In this document: in pieces, positions 8,085-15,758 of the stretch
How positions within the stretch are numbered: position 1 is the stretch's first letter
Layout of the letters: each line of letters opens with the position of its first letter
Source: Atopobium sp034113385
Lineage (GTDB): Bacteria; Actinomycetota; Coriobacteriia; Coriobacteriales; Atopobiaceae
Reading direction: 5' to 3'
DNA: 29,729 bases
NCBI RefSeq assembly: GCF_034113385.1
Contig: NZ_JAXEXL010000017.1
Span: 1 to 29,729, forward strand
Position numbers and translations under genes: made by a program
Notes under the pieces: generated by a model
Database searches by the model: none
Told to the model about the DNA's origin: nothing
The model's input: only the letters and a program-made list of their open reading frames with translations

Positions 8085-9437
8085 ATGGCAGCGCAAGTTC
8101 AAAAGCATGCGCCCACTCAGGACAGCTCACAAAACACCACTTTGGGCGCTGCTTCAGGCACAACACCTAACTCCGTCGGTAAAACCAATGTCGGCAAAAC
8201 TGCAGGAACTGCAGGTAAAGCAGGTATTGCAGCTATTCTAGCCGCCATGGGCCCCGGCATCCTTACCTCTTTTGCGGGCATGGACGCCGGCGGCATTGCA
8301 ACCTTCTCTACCTCAGGCGCATCCTTTGGCTTTAACATGCTGTGGACCATTCCCATCATGACGCTGCTGTTAGTGGTAGTCCAAGAGACCTCAGCACGTA
8401 TGGGCTGCGCTACCGGTAAGGGTTTTGCCTCACTCATTCGCGAGCGCTTTGGCGTGCGCATTTCCGCCCTTGCCATGCTGGCGCTTATCATTGCAAACTT
8501 TGCAGTAACCATTTCTGAGTTTGCCGGCATTGCATCCAGTATGCTGCTATTTGGCGTACCCATCTATGCCAGTGTGCCAGTTGCCGCTATTGGCACATGG
8601 ATTCTTACCATGAGTGGCTCATACCGTCGTATAGAAAAAATCCTGCTGGTCATTAGCTCGGTATTTATCACCTACATTGTGTCTGGCATCATTGGCAAGC
8701 CAGACTGGAACATGGCACTCTATAAAACCGTTGTTCCCCAGCTTGATAGCAGCACTGCTTACATTTCTTTGTTGGTGGCAAGCGTTGGTACAACCATCTC
8801 GCCTTACATGATTTTTATGGTATCCAGTAATGTTGTCGAGAAAAACCTGGATGAGTCAGATATTCCTGCTCAACGTGCGGATAATGTCTCTGGCGCAGTA
8901 GCTCAAAGCGTTATTGCTTGGTTTATTATTCTTACCACGGGCGCGGTGCTTTTCCCTGCAGGCATTGCTGTTACCAGTGCCTCAGATGCAGCGCGTGCCC
9001 TTGTTCCTTTGGCTGGGCAGTATGCTTCTGCCCTCTTTGCTATTGGTTTGGTTGGCGCTTCTTTTTTGGCAGCTTGTGTACTGCCGGGCATTACCGCTAG
9101 TGCCGTCTGCGAAGCTTTTGGTTGGGAACGCGGTGCAGACCGCAGCTGGCATGAGGCCCCCATTTATCGTGGCATCATTACCACCATTACCATCCTGAGC
9201 GCCCTTATTGTTTTGATTCCTCACATTGATTTGTTTGGCATCTTGATGGTCGCACAGATTATTAACGGCATTGCCTTACCTGTTTTGCTTGTATGTATGG
9301 TTTTGCTTGCCAGTGACACCCACCTTATGGGCACATATCGCAATGGCAAGATTTGGAATATTCTTACCTGGTTTGTAATTGTTGCTATTACTATTTTGAC
9401 CATAGTAATGTTTGTCATGCAGGCCATGGGCATCTAG
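8085..9437 (+). CDS. NRAMP/SLC11-family transporter, NRMT (Mg2+)-like
   Basis: A 450-residue membrane protein with a ~45-residue hydrophilic N-terminus and about 11 hydrophobic helices. The NRAMP fold is evident from GPGILTSFAGMDAGG (helix 1) and the helix 6 segment VGTTISPYMIF. Canonical transition-metal NRAMPs have DPGN and MPH at these places. Here they are D67-A-G-G70 and S239-P-Y241, so the Asn and the soft-metal ligand Met are both gone. Such replacements mark the NRMT branch, whose characterised member from Eggerthella lenta carries Mg2+. Start ATG 8085 lies one base after the mgtE stop; no strong ribosome binding site is seen, suggesting coupling. An in-frame ATG at 8067 inside mgtE is an alternative. 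Confidence 0.88.
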   Translation: MAAQVQKHAPTQDSSQNTTLGAASGTTPNSVGKTNVGKTAGTAGKAGIAAILAAMGPGILTSFAGMDAGGIATFSTSGASFGFNMLWTIPIMTLLLVVVQETSARMGCATGKGFASLIRERFGVRISALAMLALIIANFAVTISEFAGIASSMLLFGVPIYASVPVAAIGTWILTMSGSYRRIEKILLVISSVFITYIVSGIIGKPDWNMALYKTVVPQLDSSTAYISLLVASVGTTISPYMIFMVSSNVVEKNLDESDIPAQRADNVSGAVAQSVIAWFIILTTGAVLFPAGIAVTSASDAARALVPLAGQYASALFAIGLVGASFLAACVLPGITASAVCEAFGWERGADRSWHEAPIYRGIITTITILSALIVLIPHIDLFGILMVAQIINGIALPVLLVCMVLLASDTHLMGTYRNGKIWNILTWFVIVAITILTIVMFVMQAMGI

Positions 9438-9466
9438 CACAAGTTGATGCGCCTCCAAGCAAAGAT

Positions 9467-9501
9467 AACAAAGCATCAGACGTAGAACCTGATGCTTTGT
9501 T
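9467..9501. terminator. Hairpin terminator between convergent genes
   Basis: Perfect 13-bp stem AACAAAGCATCAG (9467-9479) with CTGATGCTTTGTT (9489-9501) and a 9-base loop. It lies between the stops of the NRAMP-like gene (+) and the deacetylase gene (-), and can serve either strand. There is no long T tract on either side. Confidence 0.68.
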
Positions 9502-9534
9502 GAGTCGTTAGGTTATTAATTTTGCTGCAGGGTT

Positions 9535-11058
9535 TTAGCTAAGCTCAGTAGGCCACACTGCATCTTCGGGCATCTTTGCCTTACCAGTTAAGATGTCCTC
9601 AGGCACATTGCCATCAGCCTTCATAAGATCTGTAACCGTTACAAAGGTGTAGCCCTGATCATGAAGTTTATCCAAAATCTGTGGCAAAGCCTCAAGATCT
9701 TGCTCACGTGGACCACCACCGTCATGCATCAGAATAATATAGCCAGGCTGGATACCATTAATAGCATTGGCAACAATCTTGTCTACACCAGGGCGAGACC
9801 AATCAAGTGAGTCCTGATTCCATAAAATAGAAGCACTCATCTTGCCTTGTGTAACCGCCCACGTCTTGCTCGTAAACGCACCATAAGGTGGACGAACCAT
9901 GGTAGTTTCTACACCCGTAGCTTTCTTGATAGATTCATAGCTGCTATCCAACTCAGACTGAACACGCTCTGCAGAATCTTTGGTGAGCACATCATGATGG
10001 TAGGTATGGCTCATGATTTCATGACCATCAGCAACAATCTTTTTAGAAATCTCTGGCATCTCATCCACGTTCTGCCCCAGATTAAAGAAGGTTGCAACAG
10101 CTCCATGATCCTTCAAAATCTTGAGGTAGCGCTCGGTATACACGCTGGGGCCGTCATCAAAAGTAATGGAAATGAGCTTCTTTCCATCCTTGGGCTGTAA
10201 GTTGCGTGTCTTAAGCACACAATCCTGCCCCTTTTGTTTTACCTCACCATCAGCGGTTTCTCCAGAGGTTTTACCCGTGCGAATCTCTTTCTTTTCTACC
10301 TTGCCCCATTGAGAAACATAGGTAACCGCACCCCAGGCACCATCTGTCGTGAGCTTGGGCTGAGTCTCTGTCATTTCTACGGTATACTCCTCCATGATGT
10401 CAGCACCATTGCCAACGGTAATGGTCTCTCCACCATGGATTTTATAGTTGTTGCCGTCATCAAACGACAAGTCCTTATCGTCAACCTTAACCGAGTACGC
10501 AAAACCCTTGCCCTCGGTAATAACCTTGCCAGAAACGCTGGTAAGGTTACCTGCCGTTACCTTAATCTTTTCCTTGGAAATAATATCGCCCAGCGAGGTA
10601 TGTACGGTATAGGTGCGGCGAGCGCCATTAATAACAACCTCAACAGGGCGGAATATGTTCCATCCAATTGGCAAAGCAGCTGCTACAGCAGCCAAACCAC
10701 CCAGCACAATAAAGTCGCGACGCGTCATGGCGCGCTTGGGTTTTTTGCCGCCCGGCATAGGACGCTTTGCAGAAACAAAGCCTTTATCGGCAGTTACAAA
10801 CCCAACGTGCTCGCGCCGAGCATTGCTGTTTGAGCGCTGTGCCTGCAAGTAAGGGTTTTTAGAAGCAGAGCTTTTGCGTGTTGCTGCGGCATAGCTTGCT
10901 TCTCCGCGCGTGGTCGAGAAACGCGGCGCACTTGAGCGAGAAGAACCCGTATTGGCATTCATAGACACATTCATATGTGCAGAACTGCGGTATGAAGAAT
11001 CGTGAGCAGAAGAATCTCTGCGTGAGTGTGGTGTATATCGTTCACCAGATCGTGCCAT
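9535..11058 (-). CDS. Membrane-anchored polysaccharide deacetylase (CE4, NodB homology)
   Basis: A 507-residue protein. Residues 1-110 are a hydrophilic Ser/Arg/Asn-rich tail. Residues 112-135 hold MTRRDF followed by a hydrophobic helix, which fits a twin-arginine-like signal or anchor placed far from the N-terminus. A small beta-rich domain follows (about 138-205, VVINGARRTYTVHTSLGD), perhaps DUF348-like. The CE4 domain spans about 295-485 with TFDDGP (D301, D302), metal-binding H351 and H355, RPPYG (389-393), DSLDW and LMHDGGG, so all catalytic motifs are present. Likely removes acetyl groups from peptidoglycan or another surface glycan outside the membrane. Start supported by GGAGG just upstream of ATG 11058. 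Gene order and strand suggest it is the last of a minus-strand run, with an 84-base gap to the PRC gene. Confidence 0.92.
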   Translation of the reverse strand: MARSGERYTPHSRRDSSAHDSSYRSSAHMNVSMNANTGSSRSSAPRFSTTRGEASYAAATRKSSASKNPYLQAQRSNSNARREHVGFVTADKGFVSAKRPMPGGKKPKRAMTRRDFIVLGGLAAVAAALPIGWNIFRPVEVVINGARRTYTVHTSLGDIISKEKIKVTAGNLTSVSGKVITEGKGFAYSVKVDDKDLSFDDGNNYKIHGGETITVGNGADIMEEYTVEMTETQPKLTTDGAWGAVTYVSQWGKVEKKEIRTGKTSGETADGEVKQKGQDCVLKTRNLQPKDGKKLISITFDDGPSVYTERYLKILKDHGAVATFFNLGQNVDEMPEISKKIVADGHEIMSHTYHHDVLTKDSAERVQSELDSSYESIKKATGVETTMVRPPYGAFTSKTWAVTQGKMSASILWNQDSLDWSRPGVDKIVANAINGIQPGYIILMHDGGGPREQDLEALPQILDKLHDQGYTFVTVTDLMKADGNVPEDILTGKAKMPEDAVWPTELS

Positions 11059-11142
11059 ATGCCCTCCGAGAATATTTAAACTTCGTTTGAAAAGCGAATG
11101 TTTGATTGAAACCTATGTAGTCACTCAAAAGTATATAACGGT

Positions 11143-12138
11143 TTACTTACTACTCTTATCAAATTCTTCCTTAAACGCAGCAAACATACCTCGCGTCTTT
11201 GATAGATTTCGACCCAGTGCACGAGCAGCCTTTGCTGCAGTGTCATCTGAAGAGGGTTTCTCTTTTGCACTTGCAGAGTTTGTATGAGAAGTTTTTCCCG
11301 TTTTATCTGGTGTTTCTTGCAAAGTCTGATCGGAGGTGGTGTTGCTACATTGTTTTGCTTGCGCGCTGGTAACAGGACCTGAAATTTTGACCTCTTGCGC
11401 CTCAAGCTCTGGCACATCTGGATCAAGCTGTGTAGCTTCAGTGACAGCACGCTTGGCCTTGCCTAATACACGACCTAAAGAATACGAGCCTTTCTCCAAG
11501 GCCTTATCGGCAGCTGCTGCCATTTTTTTGCCCGCTTCTGCACCCGCAACCTGGGCGTTGCCAACGGCTTCACCAGCCTTAGCGGCAAATCCTCCCGAGA
11601 ATGTCTGCGTAGCAGTGCCATCTGCCACAATCATAGTTTGGCCGTGGCGTCCTCTAAAAGAGCATGCGGGAATATCCACCGTACCAATGAGTGCGTGTGC
11701 GGTACCGCTGTTGGATATTTTGAACGTCTCTATCTTGCCGGTAGCAGTATTAAAATCAAAATCCCCTATGTACCCAAGGCTGTTACCACTTGCGGTAACC
11801 ACATCCATGCCCGCCCACATAATGCAAGAATCCCAGTCAAAGCCTAAGCGCTTAATAGCAGCCTTACCTATGCCAGTCTTTTGATGAGTGCAATAGATGC
11901 CCTCATCGCAAACATCAAACGAATCAAACGCCAAGAACACATCCTCGCGCTTAACCATGCCAACCACGTCGGGGCGCTTAACCATAAAACCAATGACCTG
12001 CATGCCATCAGGTGCACATACCACCTGATGCACCTTGCCTAAACGCTTAAACACCTGTTCTTTGGTGTTGCTAGAGATTTTTTTGGAATCTTTGATAGTA
12101 AAGACCTTGGTGTTTTGGATTTTGGAAAGCGATAGCAT
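11143..12138 (-). CDS. PRC-barrel domain protein with Ala/Ser-rich tail
   Basis: A 331-residue soluble protein. Residues 1-165 appear to contain two PRC-barrel-like units: one around RLGKVHQVVCAPDGMQVIGF, one around SGNSLGYIGDFDFNTATGKI. These are small beta-barrels that often act as adaptor or RNA/membrane-associated modules. The second half is low-complexity, charged and alanine-rich with amphipathic helices (EAGKKMAAAADKALEKG) and is probably disordered. No catalytic motif seen. ATG 12138 has GAGG 5 bases upstream. It lies downstream of the YtxH gene on the same strand, separated by a strong hairpin. The N-terminal units resemble those at the start of the MgtE-like protein, but a link is speculative. 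Confidence 0.75.
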   Translation of the reverse strand: MLSLSKIQNTKVFTIKDSKKISSNTKEQVFKRLGKVHQVVCAPDGMQVIGFMVKRPDVVGMVKREDVFLAFDSFDVCDEGIYCTHQKTGIGKAAIKRLGFDWDSCIMWAGMDVVTASGNSLGYIGDFDFNTATGKIETFKISNSGTAHALIGTVDIPACSFRGRHGQTMIVADGTATQTFSGGFAAKAGEAVGNAQVAGAEAGKKMAAAADKALEKGSYSLGRVLGKAKRAVTEATQLDPDVPELEAQEVKISGPVTSAQAKQCSNTTSDQTLQETPDKTGKTSHTNSASAKEKPSSDDTAAKAARALGRNLSKTRGMFAAFKEEFDKSSK

Positions 12139-12182
12139 ATGAACCTCGCAGATCTTTGGCGCTTTATGAGTGCTTTATACAT

Positions 12183-12210
12183 CGAGGCGCCGCCACAGGG
12201 CAGCGCCTCG
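12183..12210 (-). terminator. GC-rich hairpin downstream of ytxH-like gene
   Basis: Perfect 8-bp stem CGAGGCGC (12183-12190) with GCGCCTCG (12203-12210), and a possible inner GCC/GGC pairing. It lies between two minus-strand genes. No T tract follows on either strand, so it may be a processing or weak termination site. Confidence 0.48.
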
Positions 12211-12239
12211 GATAGTTTGCCTTGTTGTGCCGATAAAAA

Positions 12240-12695
12240 CTAGGCCACGGTATCGTTAGATGCTGCAGTATCCGTCTTTTCTACTTGAGCTTCTACCTCT
12301 ACAGAGTCACTCGTGGAAGCCTCAGTAACAACCGTGTTTACCTGGCTAGCAATGTTAGAAATAACATCCTGAGCCTGAACAGAAGCAACAGCAACCGTAT
12401 CAGACAAAGAGTTACGAACTTGATCCATGCGCTCGCGTGCAGCGTCTACCTTAGCACGTAGTTCATCAGTTGTAGCATCTACCACAGGACGAATATGAGC
12501 GACCTTCTCGGCAGTATTTTGACTCGTTACCTCATAAGCGTCTTTTGCACTATCCCAAGCATCATTCATGGCATCGGCGGCCATTGCACGGCTCTCGGCA
12601 CCAGAACGAGGAGCGAGCATTAAGCCAGCTACCGTACCTATAGTTGCGCCAAAAACAGTGCCTAGCACAAATCCAAATCCACTCTTTTTGCTCAT
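12240..12695 (-). CDS. YtxH domain protein
   Basis: A 151-residue protein starting MSKKSGFGFVLGTVFGATIG. The glycine-rich membrane segment (about 5-30) followed by MLAPRSGAESR is the YtxH signature. A long helical, probably coiled-coil region follows (AKDAYEV...ARERMDQVRNSLSD), with an acidic Thr/Glu-rich end. YtxH proteins are small membrane-anchored helical proteins linked to stress or the envelope; function is poorly defined. Start set at ATG 12695 because GGAAGGA lies just upstream. The frame is open to 12779, but that extension (Cys- and basic-rich) crosses the likely promoter. Confidence 0.85.
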   Translation of the reverse strand: MSKKSGFGFVLGTVFGATIGTVAGLMLAPRSGAESRAMAADAMNDAWDSAKDAYEVTSQNTAEKVAHIRPVVDATTDELRAKVDAARERMDQVRNSLSDTVAVASVQAQDVISNIASQVNTVVTEASTSDSVEVEAQVEKTDTAASNDTVA

Positions 12696-12753
12696 CTTGC
12701 GTCCTTCCATACAGCCAGCGCAAACTGGCAATACATGCTTGGTTATGCGCTTA

Positions 12754-12762
12754 AGTATACCA
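12754..12762 (-). promoter_or_regulatory. Extended -10 promoter element of ytxH-like gene
   Basis: On the minus strand the element reads TGGTATACT, an exact extended -10 (TGnTATACT). It predicts a start near 12747 and a ~52-base leader before ATG 12695. It also argues against a longer YtxH reading frame. Confidence 0.48.
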
Positions 12763-12811
12763 GTGTGCGGGGTATGCAAAGCGCAATTCTTAGTTGGATA
12801 TGAGAGGTAAA

Positions 12812-13312
12812 CTATTGCTCGCTATCAGCCGCGTTATCCAAAGATGCAACCATGCCAGTAAGGCCATCTACAATAGCATCAATGCCGGGCTCAGGATTGC
12901 CGCCGCCCGTGTAGGCCCATTGCAAAATCCAGGCAGCGCTGGAAAGTGCGCCGGCAACCAAGGCATCATCGGGACAATCAAGCGTAACGTCAAAGGTACG
13001 GGTATCGACACTTGTAATAGGCGTGGTACGACCCGTAGAAATAGCACCACCCAAACCAGTGCGAGCAATCAGCTCTACCGAAACATGCTCAAACAAATGT
13101 GCAACCTCAGTGGCAGGCAAGGCATCCCTAAATGTTTTGCCAGCATCACCAAAACAAGCATGGTCACATATTTGTGGCATAAGATTATAAACACGCGTAG
13201 TGCCCTCAAGGTCCTCGTTAGTAAACAAGGGGGCTTCTTCATCAACACGAATACGTGCCGTTACATAACGGGGTCCAACGGTTAGTTTTTGGATTTCGAT
13301 TACTTGACCCAT
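12812..13312 (-). CDS. Stand-alone homologue of the cyanophycin synthetase N-terminal domain (HxxEH)
   Basis: A 166-residue soluble protein. Its order of motifs matches the N-domain of cyanophycin synthetase: a GPxY start (13-16), L-M-P-x-x-C-x-H-x-C (44-53), H72-L-F-E75-H76-V-x-V-E80-L, then T-G-R-T and a V-T-L-D-C strand. In CphA the equivalent H-x-V-E-H-V-A-L-E-L helix belongs to a metal-dependent site that trims polymer to make primers. Here the domain stands alone, without the ATP-grasp or Mur-ligase parts, and no cyanophycin gene is seen in the window. Hydrolysis of a peptide or peptide-like bond is an inference. Start: ATG 13312 or TTG 13315, both downstream of GGAGG. It lies just downstream of the RlpA/3D-type gene on the same strand (gap ~30 bases), so probably co-transcribed. 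Confidence 0.75.
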   Translation of the reverse strand: MGQVIEIQKLTVGPRYVTARIRVDEEAPLFTNEDLEGTTRVYNLMPQICDHACFGDAGKTFRDALPATEVAHLFEHVSVELIARTGLGGAISTGRTTPITSVDTRTFDVTLDCPDDALVAGALSSAAWILQWAYTGGGNPEPGIDAIVDGLTGMVASLDNAADSEQ

Positions 13313-13342
13313 CAAACAAAAGCCTCCCTGTGCTTCTTGTGC

Positions 13343-14002
13343 TTAGAGGAAACGGTAACTCACCGTTCTGACACCCCAGCCATCAGTGGAGCTGGCACCC
13401 AGGGCACGCCACACGCCACCAGCTAGGTCAAGGTCACGCCCTAAAGGAGCAAACCCGCCTGTATCGGTAACGGTTGCAGTAACGGTAATTCCATTGTAGT
13501 AAATTTCTACCTTTTTACCGATAAGATCACGCCTCGATACGGGGACTGCCACTGTCATGCTGTGCTCGGTAAGCTCTACGCCTGAAGCGGTTGCCGTACC
13601 ACCAGTATTATCTGCAATGGTATATGCAGAAGCACGACCGCTTTTCCAGCCCTGGTCTTGATTAACAATCACAACACCGTCCTGAATGACGGCGCCAGGC
13701 TTAATGTTTGTCTCGGTAGGACCAAGCTTATGAACCTGATACGTTAAGTGCTGGTGTGTGTCTAAAAGAGAACTTACTGAAGACTCAGTAGAAGAAACAG
13801 CAGATTTAATCTTATGAAAGTCATTGTTTGAAGTAATCTCAGAGGTGGTGTCACCTACACCAATCGCTTGTACGTCTGCAGCAAACGCTGGTAGGCAACC
13901 CAGATGCCCAAAAGCAACCGTTGCAATCAAACCAAGCAACCACATACGTACTTTGTTGGAGCTATTAAACAAACCAAATCCTTTATCCGTCACAGCAGCC
14001 AT
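13343..14002 (-). CDS. Secreted RlpA/3D-type double-psi beta-barrel protein
   Basis: A 219-residue exported protein. It has an N-terminal signal or anchor (hydrophobic run about 18-42, ending CLPAFAADV), then a short Ser/Thr-rich linker. The C-terminal double-psi barrel (about 120-219) has GRASAY, TASG, VAVP, KKVEIYYNG, TDTGGF and RDLDLAGGVW. The aspartates in TDTGGF and DLDLAGG match active or structural positions in RlpA/MltA/3D-domain proteins, which act on peptidoglycan glycan strands. No SPOR domain. No clear ribosome binding site precedes ATG 14002; the base stretch upstream forms a hairpin (ATCGC...GCGAT) instead. An internal ATG (residue 20) is an alternative. Confidence 0.8.
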   Translation of the reverse strand: MAAVTDKGFGLFNSSNKVRMWLLGLIATVAFGHLGCLPAFAADVQAIGVGDTTSEITSNNDFHKIKSAVSSTESSVSSLLDTHQHLTYQVHKLGPTETNIKPGAVIQDGVVIVNQDQGWKSGRASAYTIADNTGGTATASGVELTEHSMTVAVPVSRRDLIGKKVEIYYNGITVTATVTDTGGFAPLGRDLDLAGGVWRALGASSTDGWGVRTVSYRFL

Positions 14003-14183
14003 GATGCTATCGCGCTGCTGCGATATTTGAGGCGTTGTTTAATTGAGGTGGATTTATGCCTCGCCGACAAGAGCTCTGTTTGACACGTGCTCTGCCGAAC
14101 CGTGTTTATGTGTGTAAAAATTTTACTCGTTCATACTACCAGTATGATGTGAAATCTGTTTGAAGGAACGTGTACCTGCACAA
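14003..14183 (-). promoter_or_regulatory. Long leader before the RlpA/3D-type gene
   Basis: A non-coding stretch of about 180 bases between corC-like and the 3D-domain gene. On the minus strand it can form CATACT/AGTATG, a GGCAGAGC with GCTCTTGTC stem, and two mutually exclusive pairings for one GAGGC (with CCTC, or further on with GCCTC). Cell-wall hydrolase genes in actinobacteria often have ydaO (c-di-AMP) leaders, but I do not see that motif's core. Unclassified. Confidence 0.3.
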
Positions 14184-14211
14184 ATACCGTTCGTCATTTA
14201 GTGAACGGTAT
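14184..14211 (-). terminator. Hairpin overlapping the corC-like stop codon
   Basis: Perfect 9-bp stem ATACCGTTC (14184-14192) with GAACGGTAT (14203-14211). The stop codon of the upstream minus-strand gene sits in the loop. Only a short TTTG follows, so it is a moderate terminator candidate. Confidence 0.5.
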
Positions 14212-15529
14212 CAGATACTCCGCCAATAGCATCGCTGGTAGAAGCTGGTTTAGGAGCACTCACACGCACCTTCGCAATGCGACGGCCACGCACAGAAACC
14301 ACCCTAAATGTCCATCCATCCACCACGAACTTCTCGCCCGCATTGGGCACGGAATCCACCTGATCAAGCACAAAGCCCGCAATGGTCTCGTACTCGCCAG
14401 AGTCTGCTAAGGGCCAGCCAAGCTCTATGGCATCATCAATGGAATAGCGGCCATCTACCAGCCATTCCGTATCAGAAAGCGGTGTTAGATACTTATTGTC
14501 TGGATCAAACTCGTCCTCAATCTCTCCCACAACTTCCTCTACGATGTCCTCTACCGTAACCACGCCGGCAGTGCCACCGTACTCATCCACCACGATGACC
14601 ATTTGTGCATGGTTGGCGCGCATCTGGGAAAGCAGCGGGATAATGTCCTTGGTATCGGGTACAAAATCAGCCTTACGCACGCAGCAAGAGACGGGATGCT
14701 CGGTTTTCTCGCCGCTTAAAATAAGCTCAATCAAGTCTTTGATGTGGGCAATGCCAATAATGTGATCAACTTCATCATGGTACACAGGAATGCGCGAGAA
14801 GCCCGTCGTGCGCATGATGTCTAACACGGCTTTGCAAGACAGCGTGTCTTCCACAGCAGTCATGTCCACACGCGGCACCATGACCTCGCGAGCAATGGTA
14901 TCTCCCAGGCCAATAACCTCGTGAATCATTGACTTTTCTTCTTCGGATAGCTCATCGGTATCCGTTACCAGATACTTAATCTCATCCTCAGAGACCGCCT
15001 GGCGATCAGAGGTTGCCTTAAGATGCAGCAAACGCGCAGCACCATCTGCACTCGCAGACGTCAGCCACACTAAGGGGCGCGCAAGAGCCGAGAAAGCCAT
15101 AAGTGGACCAGCAACAGACTCTGCAATACGCTCTGCATCACTTAAGGCTATGCGCTTGGGAATAAGCTCCCCTACTACAATGGAAAAGTACGAGATAAGC
15201 AGCGTAATAATGACAGGTGCAGCCACATCTGCCACAGATGCAGCCATCCCTAACGAGGCCATCCAAGCCGCAAAAGGTGCAGACAAGCTCGTTGCTGCAA
15301 AGGCAGACGATGCAAACCCAACCAGAGTGATTGCCACTTGAATTGCTGCTAGGAAAGAATCGGGGTTCTCGACAGCCTCAGCTGCAGCTGCTGCACGGGC
15401 GTCACCTTCTGATGCCTCATGTTCCAATAGGGCACGCTTGGCCGTAGACAGAGCCATTTCTGCCATAGAAAAATATCCATTTACCAAGGTAAGAAGTACC
15501 GTAACAACAATCGATATAACTATGTCCAT
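14198..15529 (-). CDS. HlyC/CorC (CNNM) family membrane protein
   Basis: A 443-residue protein. The DUF21/CNNM membrane domain covers about 1-195 (NGYFSMAEMALSTAKRALLE, then GELIPKRIAL). It is followed by a CBS pair (EVMVPRVDM...GIAHIKDL, then MVIVVDEYGGTAGVVTVEDI) and the C-terminal CorC_HlyC domain (EWLVDGRYSIDD). The family is tied to Mg2+/Co2+ efflux and Mg2+ homeostasis; hemolysin is a legacy name. Start set at ATG 15529, which gives the usual N-terminus directly entering helix 1. GGAGG lies 14 bases upstream, which is long. Together with the MgtE/NRAMP operon it suggests both uptake and export systems for Mg2+ in one neighbourhood. Confidence 0.92.
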   Translation of the reverse strand: MDIVISIVVTVLLTLVNGYFSMAEMALSTAKRALLEHEASEGDARAAAAAEAVENPDSFLAAIQVAITLVGFASSAFAATSLSAPFAAWMASLGMAASVADVAAPVIITLLISYFSIVVGELIPKRIALSDAERIAESVAGPLMAFSALARPLVWLTSASADGAARLLHLKATSDRQAVSEDEIKYLVTDTDELSEEEKSMIHEVIGLGDTIAREVMVPRVDMTAVEDTLSCKAVLDIMRTTGFSRIPVYHDEVDHIIGIAHIKDLIELILSGEKTEHPVSCCVRKADFVPDTKDIIPLLSQMRANHAQMVIVVDEYGGTAGVVTVEDIVEEVVGEIEDEFDPDNKYLTPLSDTEWLVDGRYSIDDAIELGWPLADSGEYETIAGFVLDQVDSVPNAGEKFVVDGWTFRVVSVRGRRIAKVRVSAPKPASTSDAIGGVSDTVH

Positions 15530-15758
15530 GCGAAAAGTCGCATCCTCCAAAAACGTTGGTGCTTTGCACCAGCAAACAAGATATGAGTATTTTAACAGCT
15601 TTACCTGCAGCGTTTTGAGTGCATATCTGTTGCATACAAATGGCTGCACCCGCATACGCGCGTGCAGCCTTATATACCCAAACTACCAGATGTTTTCCAA
15701 GCTCGATTAGCCAAGCTCGATTTGCCATGCTACATCAGAACAGATACCGCATACAACC

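Noticed and set aside
14003..14183. ydaO (c-di-AMP) riboswitch before the RlpA/3D-type gene
   Set aside because: Expected core segments are missing on the minus strand.
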